64,000 nucleotides of DNA from Glacieibacterium frigidum. Lineage in GTDB: Bacteria; Pseudomonadota; Alphaproteobacteria; Sphingomonadales; Sphingomonadaceae. The translations under genes and the position numbers were made by a program. The stretch covers positions 1,054,001 through 1,118,000 of the forward strand of contig NZ_VJWA01000002.1 of assembly GCF_007097155.1 (NCBI RefSeq). Direction: 5' to 3'. The notes below the pieces were generated by a model that ran no database searches, was not told where the DNA came from, and was given only the letters and a program-made list of their open reading frames with translations. Positions 8,134 to 17,319 of the stretch are shown piece by piece; position 1 is the first letter of the stretch, and the number at the start of each line of letters is the position of its first letter.

Positions 8134-8873
8134 AAGCTGAACGCCGTGCCCAGATAGACCGACTGGTCGTCGCGGTCGGGGTCGAGCAGGCTCGGCGCGA
8201 CGGGGGCGAGCTTGTAGCGCACGCCGCCCGACAGCGAGAGGCGCGGCCCGAGGGCATAGGCGCCGCCGACATCGACCGAGTAACGCCGCTCTAGCGGGGT
8301 CAGCAGAAGCGGCGAACCCGTCTCGGCCGCCAGCTGGACCGCGGTCTTCCAGTTGCGCGCGCGGTAGCCGAAGCTCAGGTCGACGCCCTCGCGGCGGTTC
8401 GGGCCGACGCCGGTCAGGCCGGTATCGACGCGGGTGAAGCCGCCCGCCACCGCAAAGCCACGCCAGCCGACCGACAGCCCGACGTTGTACGCCGTCGGCG
8501 CGCCTGCATCGGGAGCAATCCGCGACGTGTCGGCAGCAGCGGTGACGACGCGCGACGTGACGCCGATCGACAGCGCCTTGCGGCCCGACTGGCCCGATGG
8601 CGTGAAGCGGAAGGCCCGCTCGACCGTGTCGAGGCGCGCGTTGGCGGCGGTGCGGCCGGGTGCGGTGAAGGTGAAGCGCGCGCTGTCGAGCAGCTGCGGC
8701 GCGAACGGGGTCAGCGTCGTGCCGCGCAACCGGTCGGCCGCCTCGGTCGTGACACGCGCCTTGGCGGTGCGCTTGGCCGGGGCCTTGGCGGCGATCGCGG
8801 CGCACGGCAGCGCCGCGGCGAAAATCGCCGCTACGCCGGCCACGCCGACAAACCGATGCAGACCCCTGATCAT
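8130..8873 (-). CDS. Exported protein of unknown function, probable outer-membrane beta-barrel
   Basis: 247 residues. A signal peptide (MIRGLHRFVGVAGVAAIFAAALPCAAIAA, given in part) is followed by a Lys/Ala-rich linker. A series of alternating hydrophobic strands then follows, such as YNVGLSVGWRGFAVAGGFTRV, GVDLSFGYRARNWKTAVQLAAE and RLSLSGGVRYKL, and the chain ends in Phe (YLGTAFSF) as outer-membrane barrels do. I do not recognise a named family. The 207 bp upstream to 9081 hold no gene I can support. Confidence 0.6.
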   Translation of the reverse strand: MIRGLHRFVGVAGVAAIFAAALPCAAIAAKAPAKRTAKARVTTEAADRLRGTTLTPFAPQLLDSARFTFTAPGRTAANARLDTVERAFRFTPSGQSGRKALSIGVTSRVVTAAADTSRIAPDAGAPTAYNVGLSVGWRGFAVAGGFTRVDTGLTGVGPNRREGVDLSFGYRARNWKTAVQLAAETGSPLLLTPLERRYSVDVGGAYALGPRLSLSGGVRYKLAPVAPSLLDPDRDDQSVYLGTAFSF

Positions 8874-9081
8874 TCCAATTCGCCGCCTATCAGCCGACTC
8901 ATCACTCGCCCATAGAGTAACGTCGCAACATGAACATTTCCCACGCCGCCTGCGCGATTAAATCATACCTGTGGTCGCGCGCACACACTCCCCGGCGAGG
9001 GCGTGGGGCCCCCACGGGGCTATGCGCCCCGCTGCCTGCGTCCTATAAGCCCGCGCGGACAAGGTTTCAAAGGGCGTGACG

Positions 9082-9522
9082 ATGGGTGCGATGCGGGCGA
9101 CGGTGCTGATCGCGATGGTCTGCGGGCTGGCGGTTGCCAGTTGCGGCAAGAAGGACCGCGCCAAGTCGGCGGGGGCGCTCGCCCCGGCGCGCATCGCGAC
9201 GATCGGCGTCAATTCCTACCTCTGGTCGGCGGCGCTCGAGACGATCGCCTTCATGCCGATCGCCACGGTCGATTCGAACGGCGGCGTCATCGTCACCGAC
9301 TGGTACGCCTCGCCGACGGTGCCCAACGAGCGCGTCAAGGTGACGATCGCCATCCTCGACACGCAGCTGCGCGCCGATGCGATCCGCGTTTCCGCGTCGC
9401 GCCAGACGCTAGCCGCGAGCGGCTGGGTCGAGGCGACGGTGCGCGCCGGCACGGTGCAGAAGCTGGAAGAGGCGATCCTGGGCAAGGCGCGCGACCTGCG
9501 CCGTGCGCAGATGGGCAGCTGA
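9082..9522 (+). CDS. DUF3576 domain lipoprotein
   Basis: 146 residues. The lipoprotein signal ends at VASC, and the mature part has the DUF3576 signature [20 protein letters not shown] then GGVIVTDWY and [12 protein letters not shown], shared across alphaproteobacteria. Function is unknown; envelope localisation is expected. ATG 9082 was preferred over GTG 9076 because the AAAGGG at 9069-9074 has a 7-nt spacer to it. It lies 11 bp upstream of leuS, so the two are probably cotranscribed; this neighbourhood is commonly conserved. Confidence 0.88.
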   Translation: MGAMRATVLIAMVCGLAVASCGKKDRAKSAGALAPARIATIGVNSYLWSAALETIAFMPIATVDSNGGVIVTDWYASPTVPNERVKVTIAILDTQLRADAIRVSASRQTLAASGWVEATVRAGTVQKLEEAILGKARDLRRAQMGS

Positions 9523-9533
9523 CCCCGCCGCCC

Positions 9534-12083
9534 ATGCAGACGCGGTTCGATTTCAAGGCGGCCGAGGCGCGCTGGCAGGCGGCGTGGGCCGATGGCGGCA
9601 CCTTCCGCGCCGACGACGCATCGCCACGCCCCAAGACCTTCATCCTGGAGATGTTCCCCTATCCCTCGGGGCGCATCCACATGGGGCATGTCCGCAACTA
9701 CACGATGGGCGACGTCGTCGCACGCGTGCGCCGGATGCAGGGCATGGAGGTCCTCCACCCGATGGGTTGGGACGCCTTCGGAATGCCCGCAGAGAATGCG
9801 GCGATCGAGCGCGGCGTGCACCCCGGCGACTGGACCCGCGCCAACATCGCCGCAATGAAGGCGCAGCTGAAGGGCCTGGGCTTCGCCTTCGACTGGAGCC
9901 GCGAACTCGCGACCTGCGAGCCCGACTATTACGGGCATGAGCAGGCGCTGTTCCTCGACCTGCTCGCCGCGGGCCTCGTCACGCGCAAGCTGAGCGCGGT
10001 CAACTGGGACCCCGTCGACATGACGGTGCTCGCCAACGAGCAGGTCGTCGACGGCAAGGGCTGGCGCTCCGGCGCGACGGTCGAGCGGCGCCAGCTGAGC
10101 CAGTGGTTCCTGAAGATCACCGACTTCGCCGACGAGCTGCTCGACGGGCTCGGCACCCTCGAGCATTGGCCCGACAAGGTCCGGCTGATGCAGGAGAACT
10201 GGATCGGCAAGAGCCAGGGTCTGCGCTTTACCTTCCAGCTCGAGGCGTCGCCCGCGGTCGACGGCGGCCTGTCGGCCGAAAGCGGCATCGTGCTGCATGA
10301 CGACGCGACCCCGCCCTCGAGCTTCGACGTCTTCACGACGCGCCCCGACACATTGTTCGGCGCGAGCTTCGCCGCGGTCGCCGCCGACCATCCGCTGGCG
10401 GCCGCCTGCGCCGCGTCCGACCCGGCGCTTGCCGAGTTCATCGCCGAATGCCGCGCCGGGGGCACCGCGACCGCCGACATCGAGGGCGCCGAGAAGCGCG
10501 GCCACGACACCGGCCTGTCGGTGATCCACCCGCTCGACCCGACGATCCGCCTGCCCGTCTTCGTTGCCAATTTCGTGCTGATGGACTATGGCACCGGCGC
10601 GATCTTCGGCTGTCCGGCGCACGACCAGCGCGACCTCGACTTCGCGCGCAAATATGCGCTTCCGGTGCCGCGCGTCGTCGCGCCCGAGGGCGAGGCCGAC
10701 GCCCCGATCCACGACGAGGCCTACACAGGTCCCGGCACACTGGTGCACAGCTTCTGGCTCGACGGCATGAGCGTCGACGAGGGCAAGCGTGCCGTCATCG
10801 CGCGCGCCGAGGCGGAAGGCTGGGGCAAGGGCGTCACCGTCTGGCGGCTGCGCGACTGGGGCGTGTCGCGCCAGCGCTATTGGGGCACGCCGATCCCGAT
10901 CATCCACTGCCCGTCGTGCGGCGCGGTGCCGGTGCCGAAGCACCAGCTGCCCGTCGTGCTGCCCGACGACGTGACCTTCGACAGGCCGGGCAATCCGCTC
11001 GAGCATCACCCGACGTGGAAGCACGTCCGCTGCCCGTCGTGCGACGAGCCGGCGCTCCGCGAGACCGACACGCTCGACACGTTCGTCAATTCGTCGTGGT
11101 ATTTCCTGCGCTTCGCCAGCGCGCCGGGCGATGCGCCGTTCGATGCGAAGGTTGCCGATCAATGGCTACCGGTCGCGCAGTATATCGGCGGGGTCGAGCA
11201 TGCGATCCTGCACCTGCTCTACGCGCGTTTCTGGACGCGCGCGCTGCACCGCATCGGGCGGACCGCCACGACCGAGCCTTTCGCCGGTTTGTTCACGCAG
11301 GGGATGGTGACGCACGAGACCTATCGCGGCGCCGACGGCCGCTGGCTGTCACCTGAGGAAGTGCCCGCCATCATCGCATCGGGCGAGGCGGTCACCACCG
11401 GCCGCGTCGAGAAGATGTCGAAGTCGAAGAAGAACGTCGTCGACCCCGCCAGCTGGATCGAGCGCTACGGCGCCGATGCCGTGCGCTGGGTGATGCTCTC
11501 CGACTCACCCCCTGAGCGCGACCTGGCGTGGTCGGAGTCGGGCATCGAGGGCGCGTGGCGCTTCGTCCAGCGGGTGTGGAAGCTCGCACAGTCGACCGGC
11601 GGCGAAGGCTCAGACGACGCGCTCACCCGCCTGACTCACCGTACCGTCGCGGCGGTGACTGCCGACCTCGACAAGCTGCAGTTCAACAAGGCTGTCGCCC
11701 GCCTGTACGAGTTGGCCAACGCCCTTGAGCGCGCAGCCCCTAGCGCGGCGCGGACCGAGGCGGTGCGCATCTTCATCCTGCTGCTGTCGCCGATGGTCCC
11801 GCACCTTGCCGAGGAAGCCTGGGCTGCGACGGGCGGCGCGGGCCTGATCGCCGACGCGCCCTGGCCGGTCGCCGACCCGGCGCTGCTGGTCGAGGACTCG
11901 GTCACCATCGCGGTGCAGGTCAACGGCAAGCTGAAGGACACGATCCAGATCGCGAAGGGGCTCGACCGCGACGCCGTCGAGGCGATTGTGCTCGACCTCG
12001 ACAAGATCCGCCGCGTCCTGAACGGCGCGCCGCCACGCAAGGTGATTGTGGTCCCCGACCGTTTGGTCAATCTGGTCGCATGA
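9534..12083 (+). CDS. leuS: Leucyl-tRNA synthetase
   Basis: 849 residues, class I synthetase charging tRNA-Leu. The HIGH region is [19 protein letters not shown], the editing (CP1) domain includes [12 protein letters not shown], the zinc-type insertion carries [10 protein letters not shown] and CPSC, and the KMSKS motif is [14 protein letters not shown]. The C-terminal domain ends in [12 protein letters not shown] and VNLVA. Length is normal for the bacterial enzyme. Its TGA stop overlaps the upstream candidate start of lptE (ATGA at 12080). Confidence 0.98.
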   Translation: MQTRFDFKAAEARWQAAWADGGTFRADDASPRPKTFILEMFPYPSGRIHMGHVRNYTMGDVVARVRRMQGMEVLHPMGWDAFGMPAENAAIERGVHPGDWTRANIAAMKAQLKGLGFAFDWSRELATCEPDYYGHEQALFLDLLAAGLVTRKLSAVNWDPVDMTVLANEQVVDGKGWRSGATVERRQLSQWFLKITDFADELLDGLGTLEHWPDKVRLMQENWIGKSQGLRFTFQLEASPAVDGGLSAESGIVLHDDATPPSSFDVFTTRPDTLFGASFAAVAADHPLAAACAASDPALAEFIAECRAGGTATADIEGAEKRGHDTGLSVIHPLDPTIRLPVFVANFVLMDYGTGAIFGCPAHDQRDLDFARKYALPVPRVVAPEGEADAPIHDEAYTGPGTLVHSFWLDGMSVDEGKRAVIARAEAEGWGKGVTVWRLRDWGVSRQRYWGTPIPIIHCPSCGAVPVPKHQLPVVLPDDVTFDRPGNPLEHHPTWKHVRCPSCDEPALRETDTLDTFVNSSWYFLRFASAPGDAPFDAKVADQWLPVAQYIGGVEHAILHLLYARFWTRALHRIGRTATTEPFAGLFTQGMVTHETYRGADGRWLSPEEVPAIIASGEAVTTGRVEKMSKSKKNVVDPASWIERYGADAVRWVMLSDSPPERDLAWSESGIEGAWRFVQRVWKLAQSTGGEGSDDALTRLTHRTVAAVTADLDKLQFNKAVARLYELANALERAAPSAARTEAVRIFILLLSPMVPHLAEEAWAATGGAGLIADAPWPVADPALLVEDSVTIAVQVNGKLKDTIQIAKGLDRDAVEAIVLDLDKIRRVLNGAPPRKVIVVPDRLVNLVA

Positions 12084-12706
12084 TGTTTCTGCGCTCCCCT
12101 TCCGGTTCGTCATGCTGGCGCACGCCAGCACCCACGGCTGTGCGAACGCGGAAGCCCGGGTATGGGGCAGCCATGGGTGCTGGCGTTCGCCAGCATGACG
12201 GCGGGAAAGTGGTGGCACTCGCCCTCCTCTCCCTGGTCGCCGGTTGCGGTCTGCAGCCCGTCTATTCGGGCGGCGGCAGCGGGCCCGTTGCGATGGCACT
12301 GAGCGACATCGCCGTCGCGCCGATCCCCGATCGTGCGGGCTTCCTGGTCGGCAACGCGCTGCGCGACCGGCTCGGCAACCCGGGCGAGACGCCGCGCCTG
12401 CGGCTCGAGGTCGAGCTTGACGATGCGATCACCGGCTTCGGTATCCGCGGCGACAATTCGATCGCGCGCGAGCGGCGGACGCTGCGCGCGCGCTACCGTG
12501 TCGTGCAGGTCGCCACCGGCGCGGTGCTGCTCGACGCGACCGCGGGCTCCGACGCCGGAATCGACCGCGTCAGTTCGGACTTCGCCGTCGTCTCGGCCGA
12601 GAACAGCGCGCTCGACCGCCTGTCGGTCGAGGTCGCGCGCCAGATCGCGGCGCGCATCGCCGAGGTCGCGCGCACCGGGCAGTTGTACCCCGCCGCGCCA
12701 AAATGA
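12080..12706 (+). CDS. lptE: LPS-assembly lipoprotein LptE
   Basis: LptE plugs the LptD barrel that inserts lipopolysaccharide in the outer membrane. Mature sequence from [14 protein letters not shown] onward is typical: the lipidated Cys is followed by GLQPVY, and residues [20 protein letters not shown] fit the family. It sits between leuS and holA, the usual alphaproteobacterial order, and overlaps holA by ATGA. The 5' end is odd. From ATG 12080 (coupled to the leuS stop) the reading frame runs through a 93-bp palindromic repeat before reaching the signal peptide core. Starts at ATG 12173 or GTG 12209/12212 are alternatives. Confidence 0.88.
   Translation: MMFLRSPSGSSCWRTPAPTAVRTRKPGYGAAMGAGVRQHDGGKVVALALLSLVAGCGLQPVYSGGGSGPVAMALSDIAVAPIPDRAGFLVGNALRDRLGNPGETPRLRLEVELDDAITGFGIRGDNSIARERRTLRARYRVVQVATGAVLLDATAGSDAGIDRVSSDFAVVSAENSALDRLSVEVARQIAARIAEVARTGQLYPAAPK
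12108..12200. repeat. Palindromic repeat element inside the lptE 5' end
   Basis: Two 33-bp arms (12108-12140 and 12168-12200) are inverted copies with two mismatches, separated by 27 bp. Each arm itself contains a small hairpin (GCTGGCG, CA or AA, CGCCAGC). The whole can fold into a long cruciform or stem-loop. The layout resembles mobile intergenic palindromes of high-GC proteobacteria. This is the only copy I see in the window, so its repeat nature across the genome is inferred. Confidence 0.7.
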
Positions 12707-13734
12707 AGGCCGAGCGGGCCCGCATCGTCGCGGCCGCCGCGAAGCTCGACCCGGCGGTCCGCGCCGTCCTCTTGCACGGCGGCGACGAGTCGGCCTCGCG
12801 CGATCTCGCCGACCGCTTCGCGCGGCAATTCGCGGACAGCGGCAACCCGCTCGCGGTCGAGACCATTCCCGCGCCCGAGCTCGACAAGGACCCCGCCCGC
12901 CTCGTCGCCGCTGCAGGCGCGGTGTCGATGTTCGGCGACCGCACGCTGATCCGCGTCGACGGGGCGGACGACGATACCCTCACGGCGCTGACCCAGCTGC
13001 TCGACGGCCCGCCGGGCAACCCGGTGGTGCTGGTCGCGGGCACGCTGCGCAAGGGCTCCAAGCTGCTGACCGCGTGCGAGGCGCACAAGGCGGTGCTGTC
13101 CCTCGCCAGCTACGCCCCTTCGGCGCGCGACGCGGGCGCCGCGATCGACGAGATCGGTGCCGAGTTCGGGCTGACCGCCGGGCGCGGTGCGGCCGCCAAG
13201 CTGTTCGAGGCGTGCGCCGGCGACCGCGGCGTCCTGCGCCGCGAGGTCGAGAAGCTCGCGCTGTTCCTCGACGCGAGCCCAGCCGCACCCCAGGTCTTCG
13301 AGCTCGCCGACCTCGTCAGCATCGGCGCCGACGTCGGCGACGGCGAGGCGCAGGCGCTCGTCGCGTCAATCGCGCGCGGCGATGCAGCCGAAGTCGAGCG
13401 TCAGCTCGCGCAGCTCGGGGGCGGCAGCGCCGGCATCACCCTCCTGCGCGCCATGACCCGTCGCCTGTGGCAGCTCCTCGACCTGCGCCAGGCGGTCGAC
13501 GGCGGCGCGAGCCCCGAAAGCGCCGTCGACGGCGCGCGGCCTCCGGTGTTCTGGAAGGAAAAGGCCGCGATGACGCAGGAGGTCGCCCGCTGGCGCACCC
13601 CCATGCTCCGCGCCGCGCTCGCCCGCCTGCTCGCGACCGAGCGCGCGATCAAGTCACCGGGCGGCGCGGGCGACGTGCTGGCGATGCAGGCGCTGCTGGG
13701 GATCGCGGTTCAGGCGGCGGGGGCGCGGCGGTAG
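12703..13734 (+). CDS. holA: DNA polymerase III delta subunit
   Basis: 343 residues. HolA is the wrench subunit of the clamp loader that opens the beta sliding clamp. The N-terminal AAA+-like domain begins [30 protein letters not shown]. It is followed by SMFGDRTLIRVDGADDD, a long helical middle with AFGLT-type and GDRGVLRREVEKLALF stretches, and the C-terminal LLRAMTRRLWQLLDLR collar helices. The family has no Walker A, and none is seen. ATG 12703 overlaps the lptE stop. Confidence 0.95.
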   Translation: MKAERARIVAAAAKLDPAVRAVLLHGGDESASRDLADRFARQFADSGNPLAVETIPAPELDKDPARLVAAAGAVSMFGDRTLIRVDGADDDTLTALTQLLDGPPGNPVVLVAGTLRKGSKLLTACEAHKAVLSLASYAPSARDAGAAIDEIGAEFGLTAGRGAAAKLFEACAGDRGVLRREVEKLALFLDASPAAPQVFELADLVSIGADVGDGEAQALVASIARGDAAEVERQLAQLGGGSAGITLLRAMTRRLWQLLDLRQAVDGGASPESAVDGARPPVFWKEKAAMTQEVARWRTPMLRAALARLLATERAIKSPGGAGDVLAMQALLGIAVQAAGARR

Positions 13735-13760
13735 GGTTTTTCGTGGATGAGGATGTAGCT

Positions 13761-14396
13761 GTGCTTGCACCGATCTTCCTGTTGGCCGCGGCGATGGCGC
13801 AGCCCGACGTGCCGCCCGTTCCCGGCCTGTGCACCGCCCCGGTGCCGGCAAACCCCGAGACGCCGGGCTGTTACCGCACCGGCCAGATCGACCTGACAAG
13901 TGCACCGTCCGAGATCTACTGGCAGATTCACGAGTTTCCGACCGAGGCGGCTGCCAGTGCAGAGGCGCGGCGACATCGCTGGGCCTCGGTCGCGCAGGCA
14001 CATTCCAGGTCCTGGCTCTACGTGCTCGGCGGACCGTCCGAAGCCGTCGGCGGCGGCACGAGGCGCGCAATGATCGGGCCGCTCAAGGTCCCCGCGGGTG
14101 CAGTGACGGCGCATTTCGCCGAGGCCATCTTTCCGCCGGGCATGCAGACCCGCGTTCACTCGCATCCCGGTCCCGAGGCGTTCTACGTCGTCGAGGGCGA
14201 GCAGTGCATGGAGTCGCCGACCGACAAGCGCCTGATCCAGGCCGGGGGCACCTATATCGTCGAGGGCGGGCCGCACCTGCAGGCGGCACCCAAGGGACGG
14301 CGGAACCTCGTCCTGATCCTCGCGCCTGCGGGCCAGCCCCAAATTATCCCTGGCGGGAACTGGCAACCGACGGGCTTCTGCCGAACCGGCCGCTAG
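13761..14396 (+). CDS. Secreted cupin-domain protein
   Basis: 211 residues. Start GTG 13761 gives a short signal peptide (MLAPIFLLAAAMAQ), with a GAGGA-like ribosome site a few bases upstream. The cupin core is HFAEAIFPPGMQTRVHSHPGPEAFYVVEGEQCME: motif 1 with two His and a Glu, G-x5-H-x-H-x4-E in form. It is followed by GGPHLQAAPKG as motif 2. A metal-binding periplasmic beta-barrel is likely; substrate and reaction are unknown. It ends in a CTAG shared with the opposite ferredoxin gene. Confidence 0.75.
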   Translation: MLAPIFLLAAAMAQPDVPPVPGLCTAPVPANPETPGCYRTGQIDLTSAPSEIYWQIHEFPTEAAASAEARRHRWASVAQAHSRSWLYVLGGPSEAVGGGTRRAMIGPLKVPAGAVTAHFAEAIFPPGMQTRVHSHPGPEAFYVVEGEQCMESPTDKRLIQAGGTYIVEGGPHLQAAPKGRRNLVLILAPAGQPQIIPGGNWQPTGFCRTGR

Positions 14397-14722
14397 CGCA
14401 TATCCACGCTGCCGCCCGGCATCCGCACCTCGAGCGAGGCGAGGCTTTCGCTCAGCCAGATCTGGCACGCGAGGCGCGAGGTGCGGGTCACGCCCCAGGC
14501 GAAGTCGAGCATGTCCTCTTCCTCGGCGCTCGCCTTGGGGAGGGTGGCGAAGTCGGCGGCCGCAATGACGACGTGGCAGGTCGAGCAGGCCATCGCGCCT
14601 TCGCACGTGCCTTCGAGCGGCTGGTCGTTGGCCTGCGCCAGATCGAGCAGGCGGGTGCCGGGCTTGCCCTCGACCTCGACCGTGGTGCCGCCGTCGGCGG
14701 AGATGAAACGGACGCGAGTCAT
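14393..14722 (-). CDS. [2Fe-2S] ferredoxin, adrenodoxin type
   Basis: 109 residues. Cluster ligands are Cys40, Cys46, Cys49 and Cys86 (C-x5-C-x2-C-x36-C) in GTCEGAMACSTCHVV and RLACQIW, the spacing of vertebrate-type/FdxB ferredoxins used in Fe-S assembly and P450 electron transfer. It lies directly downstream of a cysteine desulfurase gene (start 14722 overlaps its stop at 14719), which favours an Fe-S biogenesis role. The TAG stop is read from the same CTAG as the convergent cupin gene. Confidence 0.93.
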   Translation of the reverse strand: MTRVRFISADGGTTVEVEGKPGTRLLDLAQANDQPLEGTCEGAMACSTCHVVIAAADFATLPKASAEEEDMLDFAWGVTRTSRLACQIWLSESLASLEVRMPGGSVDMR

Positions 14723-15855
14723 GCAGCTTTCAACCTCAGGCGCGAGACGACGGCGTTGAGTTCGGCCGCCGCGGCGTCGATCTCGGCGACTGTGGTGAAG
14801 CGCCCCCAGCCGAGGCGCAGGCTCGACCGTGCGGCAGCGGCGTCGAGGCCGAGGGCGGCGAGAACGTGGCTGGCGCGCCCGCCCGCGCTGGCGCACGCCG
14901 ATCCGCTCGATACCGCGATGCCGCGCAGCGCCGGCAGCAGCCGCGCGCCGTCGACGCCGTCGAACGACAGGTTGAGGTTGCCCGGCCAGCGCGCGTCCAT
15001 CGACCCGTTGACCTGGTAGCCGCCGTCGAGCGCCGCGAGCAGCCGGTCGCGCAGCAGCGTGGCGTGCGCGGCATCCTCCGCCATCCGCGCGCCCGCAATA
15101 TTCGCGGCCTCCCCCAGCCCGATGCACAGCGCAGGGGGCAGCGTGCCCGACCGCCCGTCCTCCTGCCCGCCGCCGTGGAGCAGCGGGGTCAGCGCGACCC
15201 CCGCCCGCCGGTACAACGCGCCGATGCCCTTCGGCCCATAGATCTTGTGCGCGGTCAGGCTGAGCAGGTCGACGCCCAGATCGTCGACGGCGCAGGGCAG
15301 CTTGCCGAAGCCCTGTGCGGCGTCGCAGTGCATCAGCGCGCCGGCGGCATGGGCGAGGTCGGCGATGGCACGCACCGGCTGCACCACCCCGATCTCGTTA
15401 TTGACCAGCATCGCCGACACGAGCGCGACATCGTCACCGAGCGCCGCCGCGAGCACGTCGAGATCGACCAGCCCATCGGGCTTCACCGGCAGGACGGTCA
15501 CCGCGCCGCCGATGCTCGCCAGATACTCGGCGGTCGCCAGCACGCAGCTATGCTCGGTCGCCAGCGTGACGATGCGGCGGCGGGTCTGGCCGAGTGCGGT
15601 CACCACGCCCTTCAGCGCCCAGTTGACCGATTCGGTCGCGCCGCTGGTGAAGCTTACAGCGTCGTCGGCGCACCCGAGCAGCGCCGCGACCTGCCCGCGC
15701 GCCACCGCCACCGCGGCATTCGCCTCGAACCCCCAGCGGTGCGGCGAGTGCGGGTTGCCGTAGCGCTCCACCCCCCACGGCCGCATCGCCGCATCGACCG
15801 CCGGGTCGAGCGGCGTCGTCGCGCCATAGTCGAGGTAGATCGGACGTTCCATCAT
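14719..15855 (-). CDS. Cysteine desulfurase (IscS/NifS class V aminotransferase)
   Basis: 378 residues. It starts MMERPIYLDYGATTPLDPAV. The PLP lysine is in SLTAHKIYGPKGIGALY, ATESVNWALKG and EHSCVLAT bind cofactor, and the mobile catalytic Cys loop is SSGSACASA. The enzyme takes sulfur from cysteine for Fe-S clusters or tRNA thiolation. It is coupled to the downstream ferredoxin gene. Two adjacent ATGs (15855, 15852) are possible. No iscR/iscU is visible here, so the exact paralogue name is left open. Confidence 0.92.
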   Translation of the reverse strand: MMERPIYLDYGATTPLDPAVDAAMRPWGVERYGNPHSPHRWGFEANAAVAVARGQVAALLGCADDAVSFTSGATESVNWALKGVVTALGQTRRRIVTLATEHSCVLATAEYLASIGGAVTVLPVKPDGLVDLDVLAAALGDDVALVSAMLVNNEIGVVQPVRAIADLAHAAGALMHCDAAQGFGKLPCAVDDLGVDLLSLTAHKIYGPKGIGALYRRAGVALTPLLHGGGQEDGRSGTLPPALCIGLGEAANIAGARMAEDAAHATLLRDRLLAALDGGYQVNGSMDARWPGNLNLSFDGVDGARLLPALRGIAVSSGSACASAGGRASHVLAALGLDAAAARSSLRLGWGRFTTVAEIDAAAAELNAVVSRLRLKAA

Positions 15856-15913
15856 TGTCGTTCGTGCCTATATAGCGGCACAAGCCCGTCTTTCAGCAAA
15901 ATCGCGAGAACCA

Positions 15914-16549
15914 ATGCCCGACGTCATCTTTACCGGCCCCGAGGGTCGCCTCGAAGGCCGTTACCAGCCGGGCCCGCGCCCGCGTGCGCCCGTCGCCATC
16001 CTGCTGCAGCCGCATCCGCAGACCAGCACGATGAACCACCCGATCGTCATCGCGCTGTATAACAGCTTCGTGCGGCGCGGTTTTGCGACGCTGCGCTTCA
16101 ACTTCCGCGGCGTCGGGCGCAGCCAGGGCGTGTTCGACCAGGGCATCGGCGAGCTGAGCGACGCGGCATCGGCGCTCGACTGGATGCAGCAGTTCAACCA
16201 CGAGGCGTCGCAGACCTGGGTCGGCGGCTATGCCTTCGGCGCGTGGATCGGCATGCAGCTGCTGATGCGCCGGCCGGAAGTGAAGGGCTTTATCTCGATC
16301 GCGCCGCCCGCCAACATGTATGACTTCACGTTCCTCGCGCCGTGCCCGTCGAGCGGGATCATCATCGACGGCGCGGAGGACGAGGTGGTGACCGGCGCCA
16401 GCGTCCAGAAGCTCGTCGACAAGCTCAAGACCCAGCGCCACATCACCATCGACCACGAGACGATCCCCGGCGCGAATCACTTCTTCGAGCACGAGATGAC
16501 CGAACTGATGGCGGTGGTCGACGCGTATCTGGATAAGCGGGGGGTTTGA
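15914..16549 (+). CDS. Alpha/beta-hydrolase-fold protein with Ala in place of the nucleophile
   Basis: 211 residues related to the COG2945-type alpha/beta hydrolases. LLQPHPQTSTMNHPIV is the oxyanion/HPHP-like region and FNFRGVGRSQG follows. The nucleophile elbow reads GGYAFGAW with Ala107 where serine is expected (GxSxG). His in PGANHFFEHEM and Asp in DGAEDEVV are in the acid/base positions. It is divergent from the cysteine desulfurase gene (58 bp). Either the protein is not a classical hydrolase or it has a binding role. Confidence 0.8.
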   Translation: MPDVIFTGPEGRLEGRYQPGPRPRAPVAILLQPHPQTSTMNHPIVIALYNSFVRRGFATLRFNFRGVGRSQGVFDQGIGELSDAASALDWMQQFNHEASQTWVGGYAFGAWIGMQLLMRRPEVKGFISIAPPANMYDFTFLAPCPSSGIIIDGAEDEVVTGASVQKLVDKLKTQRHITIDHETIPGANHFFEHEMTELMAVVDAYLDKRGV

Positions 16550-16576
16550 ACCCTGAGCCCTCTCAGCACAGGGTTC
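16548..16576. terminator. Candidate bidirectional terminator hairpin
   Basis: Perfect 8-bp inverted repeat GAACCCTG / CAGGGTTC with a 13-nt loop, lying in the short gap between the convergent alpha/beta-hydrolase and PEP-CTERM genes. There is no clear T tract, so intrinsic termination is only a suggestion. Confidence 0.35.
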
Positions 16577-16606
16577 AGTCGATGATCCGGGCAGCCACGG
16601 TGAACG

Positions 16607-17203
16607 TCAGCTAGCGAGAACGGATCGGCGCCGCCGCAGCGCGGCGCCGGCAACGCCGAACCCACCAAGCATCATCGCCCAGCTCGCGGGCTCGGGAACG
16701 CTGGTCGCCATATCGTATGCGATGTCATCGATCTGGAAGGATGGATTATATTGCAGGCTGAACGACAGCAGGGCTGTGCGATTGATCACGAAGCGCTCGA
16801 GGCCAGGGTTCAGGTCGAGGCGCAACACTTCCGAAAAGGTGCCTGACGCGTCAGTGAAGGACGCGTTGATGTATCCGGCGACCCCTTGATTGTAGACGTC
16901 CCCCAGCCGAAACGACGCGAGGTCGAACACACCGCCGCCGGTCTTCGTGACCGTCAGCCGGTCTCCATAGTTTGGCAGCAGCGTCGCACCACCGCGGTCA
17001 CCGTTATACTCGCTGTCTTGGCCCCAGCTGCCAAGGGCGTCGCTTTCCGTGCGCGCGACGCTGAAGGTCAGTCCTCCCTCCGAATACGGCGAGGCGACTG
17101 CACTGAAGGTCGGACTGATAAGGGCGTCGAAGCCGACGACAGCCGCGCTCGCCTGGGACGCGCACAAGACCAGCAACCCCGCACAGAAACCTGCAACTTT
17201 CAC
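16607..17203 (-). CDS. PEP-CTERM sorted exoprotein
   Basis: 198 residues. A signal peptide (MKVAGFCAGLLVLCASQASA) is followed by a Gly/Ser/Thr-rich secreted body. The C-terminal sorting signal is VPEPASWAMMLGGFGVAGAALRRRR: a PEP motif, a hydrophobic helix and an Arg cluster. Such proteins are processed by an exosortase (EpsH/XrtA type) in exopolysaccharide-producing Gram-negatives. The GTG start at 17203 is preceded by an AAAGGGG ribosome site. No exosortase or polysaccharide genes are in this window, so its sorting enzyme must be elsewhere. Confidence 0.88.
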   Translation of the reverse strand: MKVAGFCAGLLVLCASQASAAVVGFDALISPTFSAVASPYSEGGLTFSVARTESDALGSWGQDSEYNGDRGGATLLPNYGDRLTVTKTGGGVFDLASFRLGDVYNQGVAGYINASFTDASGTFSEVLRLDLNPGLERFVINRTALLSFSLQYNPSFQIDDIAYDMATSVPEPASWAMMLGGFGVAGAALRRRRSVLAS

Positions 17204-17319
17204 GCCTATGCCCCTTTATAACAACGGTTTGACCGTAGCTTGCAGGGCGGTCTTGTCGAGGGATTTCGCAGCCCATCGGCGCGGGTCGCCAACGGGCTGC
17301 TTGCCGTGATGGATCGACC

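Noticed and set aside
8991-9030. Hairpin CGTGGGG / CCCCACG upstream of the DUF3576 gene
   Set aside because: The stem leaves only a one-base centre and has no T tract; probably chance in GC-rich intergenic DNA, or part of a leader I cannot define.
9216-11162. 648-residue open frame antisense to leuS
   Set aside because: Composition is Arg/Ala/Asp-rich without motifs; a typical shadow of a high-GC gene. Similar long antisense frames over mfd (24586-27567) and rpsA (33129-34475) were rejected for the same reason.
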